This document shows positions 29,201 through 42,817 of a DNA stretch of 64,000 bases, piece after piece; positions within the stretch are counted from its first letter, which is position 1; every line of letters begins with the position of its first letter. The position numbers and the translations under genes were made by a program. Origin of the DNA: Mixophyes australis (taxonomy: Eukaryota > Chordata > Amphibia > Anura > Limnodynastidae). The stretch covers positions 89,298,591 through 89,362,590 of the forward strand of contig JAVHZZ010000012.1 in assembly GCA_036250195.1 (NCBI GenBank). Reading direction: 5' to 3'. The notes under the pieces were generated by a model. That model did no database searches. It was not told the origin of the DNA and saw only the letters and a list, made by a program, of their open reading frames with translations.

Positions 29201-31387
29201 ATCATGAATTGAATCATAAATCTTGAATCATGAATTGAATCTTGAATCATGAATAATGAATTGAATCATGAATTGAATTATGAATCATGAATTGAATTAT
29301 GAATCATGAATCGAATCATGATTCATGAATCGAATCACGAATCATGAATTGAATCATGAATCGAATCGTGAATCATGAATTGAATCGTGAATCATGAATC
29401 GAATCATAAATTGAATCATGAATCATGAATGGAATCATGAATCATTAATCGAATCATGAATCATGAATCATGAATTGAATCGTGAATCATGAATCGAATC
29501 ATAAATTGAAACATGAATCATGAATCATGAATTGAATCATGAATCATGAATTGAATCATGAATCATGAATTGAATCGTGAATCATGAATCGAATCATAAA
29601 TTGAATCATGAATCATGAATCATGAATTGAATCATAAATCATGAAACATGAATTGAATCATGAATCATGATTCGAATCATGAATCGAATCATGAATCATA
29701 AATAGAATCATGAATCACAAATCATGAATCATGAATTGAATCATGAATTGAATCATGAATCATGAATCAAATCATGAATCATGAATCATGAATCGAATAA
29801 TGAATCAAGAATCATGAATCGAATCGTGATTCATGAATTGAATCATGAATCATTAATCGAATCATGAATCATAAATTGAATCATGAATCGAATCATGAAT
29901 CATGAATCGAATCATGAATTGAATCATGAATCATTAATCGAATCATGAATTGAATCATGAATCAAGAATTGAATCATGAATCATGAATCCTAAATCGGAT
30001 CATGAATCATCAATTGAATCATAAAACAAGAATCGAATCATGAATCTTGAATCATGAATTGAATCATGAATCATGAATCATGAATTGAATCTTGCTACAT
30101 GAATCATGAATTGAATCTTGCTACATGAATCATGAATTGAATCTTGAATCATGAATCGAATTGTGAATCGAATCATGAATCATGAATTGAATCATGAATC
30201 GAATCATGAATCATGAATCGAATCATGAATCATTAATCGAATCATGAATTGAATCATGAATCATGAATCGAATCATGAATCATGAATCATGAATCATGAA
30301 TTGAATCCTAAATCATGAAATGAATCATGAATTGAATCATGAATCATGAATCATGAATCATGAATTGAATCATGAAGCGAATCATAAATCATGAATTGAA
30401 TCATAAAACATGAATCGAATTATTAATCATGAATCATGAATTGAATCATGAATCATGAATTGAATCATGAATCAAGAGTCGAATCATGAATCATAAATCA
30501 TGAATTGAATCATAAATCTTGAATCATGAATTGAATCTTGAATCAAGAATAATGAATTGAATTATGAATCATGAATTGAATTATGAATCATGAATCGAAT
30601 CATGATTCATGAATTGAATCATGAATCGAATCGTGAATCATGAATTGAATCGTGAATCATGAATCGAATCATAAATTGAATCATGAATCATGAATGGAAT
30701 CATGAATCATTAATCGAATCATGAATCATGAATCATGAATTGAACCGTGAATCATGAATCGAATCATAAATTGAATCATGAATCATGAAATGAATCATGA
30801 ATCATGAATTGAATCATGAATTATGAATTGAATCGTGAATCGAATCATAAATTGAATCATGAATCATGAATCATGAATCGAATCATGAATCATGAATCAT
30901 GAATCGAATCATGAATCATGAATCATGAATCATGAATTGAATCATGAATCATGAATTGAATCATGAATCATGAATTAAATCATGAATCAAATCATGAATC
31001 ATGAATTGAATTATGAATCATGATTCGAATCATGAATCATGATTCGAATCATGAATCGAATCATGAATCATAAATAGAATCATGAATCACAAATCATGAA
31101 TCATGAATTGAATCATGAATTGAATCATGAATCATGAATCAAATCATGAATCGAATAATGAATCAAGAATCATGAATCGAATCAAGAATCATGAATCGAA
31201 TCAAGAATCATGAATCGAATCATGAACTGAATCATGAATGGAATCATGAATCATAAATCAAATCATGAATCGTGAATCATGAATTGAATCGTGAATCATG
31301 AATCGAATCATAAATTGAATCATGAATCATGAAATGAATCATGAATCATGAATTGAATCATGAATCATGAATTGAATCGTGAATCAT
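23288..31387 (+). repeat. Copy B of the tandem segmental duplication (~8.1 kb)
   Basis: It matches copy A in order and orientation across its whole length. The junctions are visible: both copies end in the same run (AATTGAATCGTGAATCATG), after which A continues into GAGTCG (start of B, about 23,281) and B continues into AATCGAATC (about 31,388). B lacks one of the two 986-bp units of A. It has its own changes, such as a doubled CATAAAACATGAATCG near 29,012-29,045 and an extra AATCAAGAATCATGAATCG near 31,195. Copies of this length make it the largest repeat unit I can resolve in the window. Confidence 0.8.
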
Positions 31388-31700
31388 GAATCGAATCATA
31401 AATTGAATCATGAATCATTAATCGAATCATGAATCATAAATTGAATTATGAATCGAATCATGAATCATAAATCGAATCATGAATCATGAATTGAATCATA
31501 AAACATGAATCGAATCATGAATCATGAATTGAATCATGAAGCGAATCATAAATTGAATCATGAATCATGAATCGAATCTAGAATCATGAATCATGAATCG
31601 AATCTAGAATCATGAATCATGAATCATGAATAATGAATTTAATCATGAATTATGTATTGAATCATGAATCGAATCATGAATCATGAATCATGAATTGAAT
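31388..31700 (+). repeat. Short satellite junction with paired TCTAGAATC
   Basis: This is satellite sequence between copy B and the next duplicated block. It carries two closely spaced GAATCTAGAATC words (about 31,577-31,610), an uncommon variant that creates a CTAG step. A similar stretch with GAATCTAATCTAAAATC lies at about 11,170-11,190, which suggests a shared origin. Nothing else stands out. Confidence 0.55.
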
Positions 31701-32054
31701 CATAAATCATGAATCATGAATTAAAACATGAATTGAATCATGAATCGAATCATGAATCATTAATCAAATCATGAATCATTAATTGAATCATGAATTGAAT
31801 TATAAATCATGAATCATGAATTGAATCATGAATCATAAATCGAATCATGAATCATTAATCGAATCATGAATCATGAATTGAATCATGAATCATAAATAGA
31901 ATCATGAATCACAAATCATGAATCATGAATCATGAATTGAATCTTGAATTGAATCATGAATCGAATCATGAATCATGAATCGAATCATGATTCATGAATC
32001 GAATCATGAATCAAGAATCATGAATCGAATCATGAATCATGAATCATTAATCGA

Positions 32055-32810
32055 ATCATGAATTGAATCATGAATCTTGAATTGAGTCATGAATCATGAA
32101 TTATGAATGAATCATGAATCATGAATTGAATCATGAATCATGAATTATGAATGAATCATGAATCATGAATTGAAGCATTAAATATGAGTCGAATCATGAA
32201 TCATAAATCATGAATTGAATCATGAATCTTGAATCACGAATCGAATCATGAATAATGAATTGAATCATGAATTGAATCATGAATCATGAATTGAATCATG
32301 AATCATGAATTGAATCATAAATCATGAATCAAATCATAAATCATGAATTGAATCATGAATCATGAAATGAATCATGAATTGAATCATGAAACATGAATTG
32401 AATCATGAATCATGAATTGAATCATGAATTATGAATTGAATCATGAATTGAATCATGAATCGAATCATGAATCGAATCATGAATCGAATCATGAATTGAA
32501 TCATGAATCTTGAATTGAGTCATGAATCATGAATTATGAATGAATCATGAATCATGAATTGAATCATGAATCATGAATTATGAATGAATCATGAATCATG
32601 AATTGAAGCATTAAATATGAGTCGAATCATGAATCATAAATCATGAATTGAATCATGAATCTTGAATCAGGAATCGAATCATGAATAATGAATTGAATCA
32701 TGAATTGAATCATGAATCATAAATCATAAATTGAATCATGAATCTTGAATCACGAATCGAATCATGAATAATGAATTGAATCATGAATTGAATCATGAAT
32801 CATGAATTGA
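32055..32810 (+). repeat. ~235-bp direct repeat at 433-bp offset
   Basis: TTGAGTCATG at 32082/32515 and AAGCATTAAATATGAG at 32173/32606 both have an offset of 433 bp. The matched stretch runs about 32,055-32,290 and 32,488-32,720. One difference is AATCACG in the first copy versus AATCAGG in the second. A third, partial copy of its right end lies at about 32,731-32,800. The same element also occurs at 9,461-9,610 and, slightly shortened, at 36,694-36,850. Confidence 0.7.
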
Positions 32811-33659
32811 ATCATGAATCATGAATCAAATCATGAATCATGAATCATGAATCAAATCATGAATCATTAATTAAATCATGAATCGAATCATGAATCACAA
32901 ATCATGAATTGAATCATGAATCATGAATCATGAATTGAATCATGAATCATAAATTAATTCATGAATCGAATCATGAACCTCGAATCATGAACCATGAATC
33001 ATGAATTGAATCATGAATCATGAATCGAATCATGAATTGAATCATGAATCATGAATCATTAATTGAATCATAAATCATGAATCATGAATTGAATTATGAA
33101 TCATGAATTAAATCATGAATCAAATCATGAATCATGAATTGAATCATGAATCATGATTCGAATCATGAATCGAATCATGAATCATAAATAGAATTATGAA
33201 TCACAAATCATGAATCATGAATTGAATCATGACTTGAATCATGAATCATGAATCAAATCATGAATCATGAATCGAATCATGAATCAAGAATCATGAATCA
33301 TGAATCGAATCATGAATCATGAATCATAATTTGAATCATGAATCATTAATCGAATCATGAATCGAATCATGAATCATGAATCGAATCATGAATCATGAAT
33401 CGAATCATGAATCGAATCATGAATTGAATCATGAATCATTAATCGAATCATGAATTGAATCATAATTTGAATCATGAATCATTAATCGAATCATGAATCA
33501 TAAATTGAATCATGAATCGAATCATGAATCATGAATCGAATCATGAATCGAATCATGAATTGAATCATGAATCATTAATCGAATCATGAATTGAATCATG
33601 AATCATGAATCATAAATCGGATCATGAGTCATGAATTGAATCATAAAACATGAATCGAA

Positions 33660-34243
33660 TCATGAATCATGAATCATGAATTGAATCATGAAGCGAATCA
33701 TAAATCATGAATTGAATCATGAATCATGAATCATGAATTGAATCATGAATCATGAATTGAATCATGAATCATGAATTTAATCTTGCTTCATGAATCATGA
33801 ATTGAATCTTGAATCATGAATCGAATCATGAATCATGAATTGAATCATGAATCGAATCATGAATCATTAATCGAATCATGAATTGAATCATGAATCATAA
33901 ATTGAATCATGAATCATGAATCATGAATTGAATTATGAATCATGAATCATGAATCGAATCATGAATCATGAATTGAATCATGAAGCGAATCATAAATCAT
34001 GAATTGAATCATGAATCATGAATCATGAATTGAATCATGAATCATGAATTGAATCATGAATCATGAATTTAATCTTGCTTCATGAATCATGAAATGAATC
34101 ATGAATCATGAATCGAATCATGAATCATGAATTGAATCATGAATCGAATCATGAATCATTAATCGAATCATGAATTGAATCATGAATCATAAATTGAATC
34201 ATGAATCATGAATCATGAATTGAATTATGAATCATGAATCATG
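33660..34243 (+). repeat. 292-bp tandem duplication
   Basis: GAAGCGAATC at 33690/33982 and TTTAATCTTGCTTC at 33776/34068 both repeat at 292 bp. The two copies run directly one after the other. A visible difference follows CTTGCTTCATGAATCATG, where the first copy continues AATTGAATCTTG and the second AAATGAATCATG. Confidence 0.7.
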
Positions 34244-35950
34244 AATCTAATCATGAATCATGAATCATGAATTGAATCCTAAATCATGAAATGAATCATT
34301 AATTGAATCATGAATCATGAATCGAATCATGAATCATGAATCGAATCATGAATCGAATCATGAATTGAATCATGAATCATGAATCGAATCATGAATCGAA
34401 TCATGAATTGAATCATGAATCATGAATTGAATTATGAATCATGAAATGAATCATGAATCGAATCATGAATTGAATCATGAATCATGAATCGAATCATGAA
34501 TCATGAATCGAATCATGAACCATGAATCGAATCATGAACCATGAATTGAATCATGAATCATGAATTGAATCATGAATGGAATCATGAATCATTAATCGAA
34601 TCATGAATCATGAATTGAATCGTGAATCATGAATCGAATCATAAATTGAATCATGAATCATGAAATGAATCATGAATCATGAATTTAATCATGAATCATG
34701 TAATGAATCATGAATCATGAATTTAATCATGAATCATGTATTGAATAATGAATTGAATCATGAATCGAATCATGAATCATGAATTGAATCATGAATCATG
34801 AATCGAATCATGAATCATGAATTAAATCATGAATCAAATCATGAATGATGAATTGAATCATGAATCATGATTCGAATCATGAATCGAATCATGATTCGAA
34901 TCATGAATCGAATCATGAATCATAAATAGAATCATGAATCAAATCATGAATCATGAATCGAATCATGAATCATGAATTTAAACTTGCTTCATGAATCATG
35001 AATTGAATCTTGAATCATGAATTGAATCATGAATCGAATCATGAATCATTAATCGAATTATGAATTGAATCATGAATAATGAATTGAATCATGAATCATG
35101 AATCATGAATTGAATCATGAATCATGAATCATGAATTGAATCATGAATCATGAATCTAATCATGAATCGTGAATCATGAATTGAATCCTAAATCATGAAA
35201 TGAATCATGAATTGAATCATGAATCATGAATCGAATCATAAATTGAATCATGTTTTATGAATCATGAAATGAATCATGAATCATGAATTGAATTATGAAT
35301 CATGAAATGAATCATGAATCGAATCATGAATTGAATCATGAATCATGAATGGAATCATGAACCATGAATTGAATCATGAATCATGAATGGAATCATGAAC
35401 CATGAATTGAATCATGAATCATGAATTGAATCATGAATGGAATCATGAATCATTAATCGAATCATGAATCATGAATTGAATCGTGAATCATAAATTGAAT
35501 CATGAATCAAGAAATGAATCATGAATCATGAATTGAATCATGGATCATGAATTGAATCATGAATAATGAATTGAATCGTGAATCATAAATTGAATCATGA
35601 AATGAATCATGAATCATGAATTGAATCATGAATCATGAAATGAATCATGAATTGAATCATGAATCATGTATTGAATAATGAATTGAATCATGAATCGAAT
35701 CATGAATCATGAATTGAATCATGAATCATAATTCGAATCATGAATCGAATCATGAATCATAAATAGAATCATGAATCAAATCATGAATCATGAATCGAAT
35801 CATGAATTGAATCATGAATCATGAATCAAATCATGAATCATGAATCGAATCATGAATCATGAATCAAGAATCATGAATCATGAATCAAGAATCATGAATC
35901 ATGAATCGAATCATGAATCATGAATCGTGAATTGAATCATGAATCATTAA

Positions 35951-37500
35951 TCGAATCATGAATCATAAATTGAATCATGAATCGAATCATGAATCGAATC
36001 ATGAATCATGAATCGAATCATGAATTGAATCATGAATCATGAATTAAAACATGAATTGAATGATGAATCGAATCATGAATCATTAATCAAATCATGAATC
36101 ATTAATTGAATCATGAATTGAATTATAAATCATGAATCATGAATTGAATCATGAATCATGAATCGAATCATGAATCATTAATCGAATCATGAATCATGAA
36201 TTGAATCATGAATCGAATCATGAATCGAATCATGAATCATAAATAGAATCATGAATCACAAATCATGAATCATGAATCATGAATTGAATCTTGAATTGAA
36301 TCATGAATCGAATCATGAATCATGAATCGAATCATGTTTCATGAATCGAATCATGAATCAAGAATCATGAATCGAATCATGAATCATGAATCATGAATTG
36401 AATCATGAATCATTAATCGAATCATGAATCATAAATTGAATCATGAATCATGAATTGAATCATGAATCATGAATTGAATCATAAATCATGAATCGAATCA
36501 TAAATCATGAATAAAATCATAAATCATGAATTGAATCATGAATCATGAAATGAATCATGAATTGAATCATGAAACATGAATTGAATCATGAATCATGAAT
36601 TGAATCATGAATTATGAATTGAATCATGAATTGAATCATGAATCGAATCATGAATCATGAATCGAATCATGAATTGAATCATGAATCTTGAATTGAGTCA
36701 TGAATCATGAATTATGAATGAATCATGAATTGAATCATGAATTATGAATGAATCATTAATCATGAATTGAAGCATTAAATATGAGTCGAATCATGAATCA
36801 TAAATCATGAATTGAATCATGAATCTTGAATCGAATCATGAATAATGAATTGAATCATGAATTGAATCATGAATTGAATCATGAATCATGAATTGAATCA
36901 TGAATCATGAATCAAATCATGAATCATGAATCAAATCATGAATCATGAATCATTAATTAAATCATGAATCGAATCATGAATCACAAATCATGAATTGAAT
37001 CATGAATCATGAATCGAATCATGAATCATGAATCGAATCATGAATCGAATCATGAATCATGAATCATGAATTGAATCATGAATTGAATCATGAATCATAA
37101 ATTGAATCATGAATTAAATCATGAATCATGAATCATAAATTGAATCATGAATCATGAATCATAAATTGAATCATAAATCATGAATCATGAATTGAATTAT
37201 GAATCATGAATTAAATCATGAATCAAATCATGAATCATGAATTGAATCATGAATCATGATTCGAATCATGAATCGAATCATGAATCATAAATAGAATCAT
37301 GAATCACAAATCATGAATCATGAATCATGAATTGAATCATGACTTGAATCATGAATCATTAATCGAATCATGAATCACAAATCATGAATTGAATCATGAA
37401 TCATGAATCGAATCATGAATCATGAATCATAATTTGAATCATGAATCATTAATCGAATCATGAATCGAATCATGAATCATGAATCGAATCATGAATCATG
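35951..37500 (+). repeat. Second copy of the ~4.1-4.3 kb duplication (left part)
   Basis: This repeats the variant order of 31.7-33.4 kb, including CATTAATCAAATC (36081), TTGAGTCATG (36693), AAGCATTAAATATG (36770) and ATAATTTG (37429). The spacing between the AP-1-like TGAGTCA and AAGCATT is 76 bp here against 90 bp at 9.46, 32.08 and 32.52 kb, so one 14-bp (two-heptamer) step has been lost. The copy continues to about 40.1 kb, overlapping the 2,659-bp repeat described separately. Confidence 0.6.
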
Positions 37501-40158
37501 AATCGAATCATGAATCGAATCATGAATTGAATCATGAATCATTAATCGAATCATGAATTGAATCATAATTTGAATCATGAATCATTAATCGAATCATGAA
37601 TCATTAATCGAATCATGAATCATAAATTGAATCATGAATCGAATCATGAATCATGAATCGAATCATGAATCGAATCATGAATTGAATCATGAATCATTAA
37701 TCGAATCATGAATTGAATCATGAATCATGAATCCTAAATCGGATCATGAGTCATGAATTGAATCATAAAACATGAATCGAATCATGAATCATGAATCATG
37801 AATTGAATCATGAAGCGAATCATAAATCATGAATTGAATCATGAATCATGAATCATGAATTGAATCATGAATCATGAATTGAATCATGAATCGAATCATG
37901 AATCATTAATCGAATCATGAATTGAATCATGAATCATGAATTGAATCATGAATCATGAATCATGAATCGAATCATGAATCATGAATCATGAATCTAATCA
38001 TGAATCATGAATCATGAATTGAATCCTAAATCATGAAATGAATCATTAATTGAATCATGAATCATGAATCGAATCATAAATTGAATAATGTATCATGAAT
38101 CATGAAATTAATCATGAATCATGAATTGAATTATGAATCATGAAATTAATCATGAATCGAATCATGAATTGAATCATGAATCATGAATCGAATCATGAAC
38201 CATGAATTGAATCATGAATCATGAATTGAATCATGAATGGAATCATGAATCATTAATCGAATCATGAATCATGAATTGAATCGTGAATCATGAATCGAAT
38301 CATAAATTGAATCATGAATCATGAAATGAATCATGAATCATGAATTGAATCATGGATCATGATTGAATCATGAATCATGAATTGAATCGTGAATCATGAA
38401 TCGAATCATAAATTGAATCATGAATCATGAAATGAATCATGAATCATAAATTGAATCATGAATCATGAAATGAATCATGAATTGAATCATGAATCATGAA
38501 ATGAATCATGAATCATGAATTTAATCATGAATCATGTATTGAATAATGAATTGAATCATGAATCGAATCATGAATCATGAATTGAATCATGAATCATGAA
38601 TCGAATCATGAATCATGAATTAAATCATGAATCAAATCATGAATGATGAATTGAATCATGAATCATGATTCGAATCATGAATCGAATCATGAATCATAAA
38701 TAGAATCATGAATCAAATCATGAATCATGAATCGAATCATGAATCATGAATCGAATCATGAATCAAGAATCATGAATCATGAATCATGAATTGAATCATG
38801 AAGCGAATCATAAATCATGAATTGAATCACGAATCATAAATCATGAATTGAATCATGAATTGAATCATGAATTTAATCTTGCTTCATGAATCATGAATTG
38901 AATCTTGAATCATGAATCGAATCATGAATCGAATCATGAATCATGAATTGAATCATGAATCGAATCATGAATCATTAATCGAATCATGAATTGAATCTTG
39001 AATCATGAATTGAATCATGAATCATGAATCATGAATCATGAATTTAATCATGAATCATGAATCATGAATCTAATCATGAATCATGAATCATGAATTGAAT
39101 CATGAAGCGAATCATAAATCATGAATCATGAATCATGAATTGAATCATGAATCATGAATTGATTCATGAATCATGAATTTAATCTTGCTTCATGAATCAT
39201 GAATTGAATCTTTAATCATGAATCAAATCATGAATCGAATCATGAATCATGAATTGAATCATAAATCGAATCATGAATCATTAATCGAATCATGAATTGA
39301 ATCATGAATCATGAATTGAATCATGAATCATGAATCATGAATTGAATCATGAATCATGAATCATGAATCTAATCATGAATCATGAATCATGAATTGAATC
39401 CTAAATCATGAAATGAATCATGAATTGAATCATGAATCATGAATCGAATCATAAATTGAATCATGTATCATGAAATGAATCATGAATCATGAATTGAATT
39501 ATGAATCATGAAATGAATCATGAATCGAATCATGAATTGAATCATGAATCATGAATGGAATCATGAACCATGAATTGAATCATGAATCATGAATTGAATC
39601 ATGAATGGAATCATGAATCATTAATCGTATCATGAATCATGAATTGAATCGTGAATCATGAATCGAATCATAAATTGAATCATGAATCATGAAATGAATC
39701 ATGAATCATGAATTGAATCATGGATCATGAATTGAATCATGAATCATGAATTGAATCGTGAATCATAAATTGAATCATGAAATGAATCATGAATCATGAA
39801 TTGAATCATGAATCATGAAATGAATCATGAATCATGAATTTAATCATGAATCATGTATTGAATAATGAATTGAATCATGAATCGAATCATGAATCATGAA
39901 TTGAATCATGAATCATAATTCGAATCATGAATCGAATCATGAATCATAAATAGAATCATGAATCAAATCATGAATCATGAATCATGAATCGAATCATGAA
40001 TTGAATCATGAATCATGAATCAAATCATGAATCATGAATCATGAATCGAATCATGAATCATGAATCAAGAATCATGAATCATGAATCGAATCATGAATCA
40101 TGAATCGTGAATTGAATCATGAATCATGAATCGTGAATTGAATCATGAATCGAATCAT
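37500..40158 (+). repeat. 2,659-bp near-identical tandem duplication, copy 1
   Basis: Every landmark has the same offset of 2,659 bp to copy 2: ATAATTTG 37565/40224, CCTAAATCGG 37733/40392, TGAGTCA 37747/40406, ATGGATCATGATTG 38352/41011, the GATGAATTG word 38645/41304 and TTAATCGTAT 39621/42280. The constant offset means no net length change. Comparing the text I found three substitutions: 37880 T to 40539 C, 39445 C to 42104 T, and 39723 G to 42382 A. Copy 1 includes the irregular tetramer ATTG in GGATCATGATTGAATC, which copy 2 shares. This is the youngest large duplication visible. Confidence 0.88.
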
Positions 40159-42817
40159 GAATCGAATCATGAATCGAATCATGAATTGAATCATGAATCA
40201 TTAATCGAATCATGAATTGAATCATAATTTGAATCATGAATCATTAATCGAATCATGAATCATTAATCGAATCATGAATCATAAATTGAATCATGAATCG
40301 AATCATGAATCATGAATCGAATCATGAATCGAATCATGAATTGAATCATGAATCATTAATCGAATCATGAATTGAATCATGAATCATGAATCCTAAATCG
40401 GATCATGAGTCATGAATTGAATCATAAAACATGAATCGAATCATGAATCATGAATCATGAATTGAATCATGAAGCGAATCATAAATCATGAATTGAATCA
40501 TGAATCATGAATCATGAATTGAATCATGAATCATGAATCGAATCATGAATCGAATCATGAATCATTAATCGAATCATGAATTGAATCATGAATCATGAAT
40601 TGAATCATGAATCATGAATCATGAATCGAATCATGAATCATGAATCATGAATCTAATCATGAATCATGAATCATGAATTGAATCCTAAATCATGAAATGA
40701 ATCATTAATTGAATCATGAATCATGAATCGAATCATAAATTGAATAATGTATCATGAATCATGAAATTAATCATGAATCATGAATTGAATTATGAATCAT
40801 GAAATTAATCATGAATCGAATCATGAATTGAATCATGAATCATGAATCGAATCATGAACCATGAATTGAATCATGAATCATGAATTGAATCATGAATGGA
40901 ATCATGAATCATTAATCGAATCATGAATCATGAATTGAATCGTGAATCATGAATCGAATCATAAATTGAATCATGAATCATGAAATGAATCATGAATCAT
41001 GAATTGAATCATGGATCATGATTGAATCATGAATCATGAATTGAATCGTGAATCATGAATCGAATCATAAATTGAATCATGAATCATGAAATGAATCATG
41101 AATCATAAATTGAATCATGAATCATGAAATGAATCATGAATTGAATCATGAATCATGAAATGAATCATGAATCATGAATTTAATCATGAATCATGTATTG
41201 AATAATGAATTGAATCATGAATCGAATCATGAATCATGAATTGAATCATGAATCATGAATCGAATCATGAATCATGAATTAAATCATGAATCAAATCATG
41301 AATGATGAATTGAATCATGAATCATGATTCGAATCATGAATCGAATCATGAATCATAAATAGAATCATGAATCAAATCATGAATCATGAATCGAATCATG
41401 AATCATGAATCGAATCATGAATCAAGAATCATGAATCATGAATCATGAATTGAATCATGAAGCGAATCATAAATCATGAATTGAATCACGAATCATAAAT
41501 CATGAATTGAATCATGAATTGAATCATGAATTTAATCTTGCTTCATGAATCATGAATTGAATCTTGAATCATGAATCGAATCATGAATCGAATCATGAAT
41601 CATGAATTGAATCATGAATCGAATCATGAATCATTAATCGAATCATGAATTGAATCTTGAATCATGAATTGAATCATGAATCATGAATCATGAATCATGA
41701 ATTTAATCATGAATCATGAATCATGAATCTAATCATGAATCATGAATCATGAATTGAATCATGAAGCGAATCATAAATCATGAATCATGAATCATGAATT
41801 GAATCATGAATCATGAATTGATTCATGAATCATGAATTTAATCTTGCTTCATGAATCATGAATTGAATCTTTAATCATGAATCAAATCATGAATCGAATC
41901 ATGAATCATGAATTGAATCATAAATCGAATCATGAATCATTAATCGAATCATGAATTGAATCATGAATCATGAATTGAATCATGAATCATGAATCATGAA
42001 TTGAATCATGAATCATGAATCATGAATCTAATCATGAATCATGAATCATGAATTGAATCCTAAATCATGAAATGAATCATGAATTGAATCATGAATCATG
42101 AATTGAATCATAAATTGAATCATGTATCATGAAATGAATCATGAATCATGAATTGAATTATGAATCATGAAATGAATCATGAATCGAATCATGAATTGAA
42201 TCATGAATCATGAATGGAATCATGAACCATGAATTGAATCATGAATCATGAATTGAATCATGAATGGAATCATGAATCATTAATCGTATCATGAATCATG
42301 AATTGAATCGTGAATCATGAATCGAATCATAAATTGAATCATGAATCATGAAATGAATCATGAATCATGAATTGAATCATGAATCATGAATTGAATCATG
42401 AATCATGAATTGAATCGTGAATCATAAATTGAATCATGAAATGAATCATGAATCATGAATTGAATCATGAATCATGAAATGAATCATGAATCATGAATTT
42501 AATCATGAATCATGTATTGAATAATGAATTGAATCATGAATCGAATCATGAATCATGAATTGAATCATGAATCATAATTCGAATCATGAATCGAATCATG
42601 AATCATAAATAGAATCATGAATCAAATCATGAATCATGAATCATGAATCGAATCATGAATTGAATCATGAATCATGAATCAAATCATGAATCATGAATCA
42701 TGAATCGAATCATGAATCATGAATCAAGAATCATGAATCATGAATCGAATCATGAATCATGAATCGTGAATTGAATCATGAATCATGAATCGTGAATTGA
42801 ATCATGAATCGAATCAT
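40159..42817 (+). repeat. 2,659-bp near-identical tandem duplication, copy 2
   Basis: This directly follows copy 1 and matches it base for base apart from the three substitutions listed there. Homology runs slightly past the nominal end, to about 42,870, before the sequence turns into AATCATAAATCGG. The junction therefore cannot be fixed better than a few tens of bases. Such a pair is what unequal exchange yields, but it is also the kind of repeat that an assembler can double or collapse. Confidence 0.85.

Larger units (their letters stand above)
31700..35950 (+). repeat. First copy of a ~4.1-4.3 kb duplication
   Basis: Ordered matches with the next 4 kb are CATTAATCAAATC at 31758/36081 (offset 4,323), AAGCATTAAATATG at 32606/36770 (4,164), ATAATTTG at 33327/37429 (4,102) and 33462/37565 (4,103), and the GATGAATTG word at 34847/38645 (3,798). 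The falling offset again reflects indels. The copy contains the variant TGTTTTATG near 35,251, which I did not notice elsewhere. No coding sequence is visible. Confidence 0.65.
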
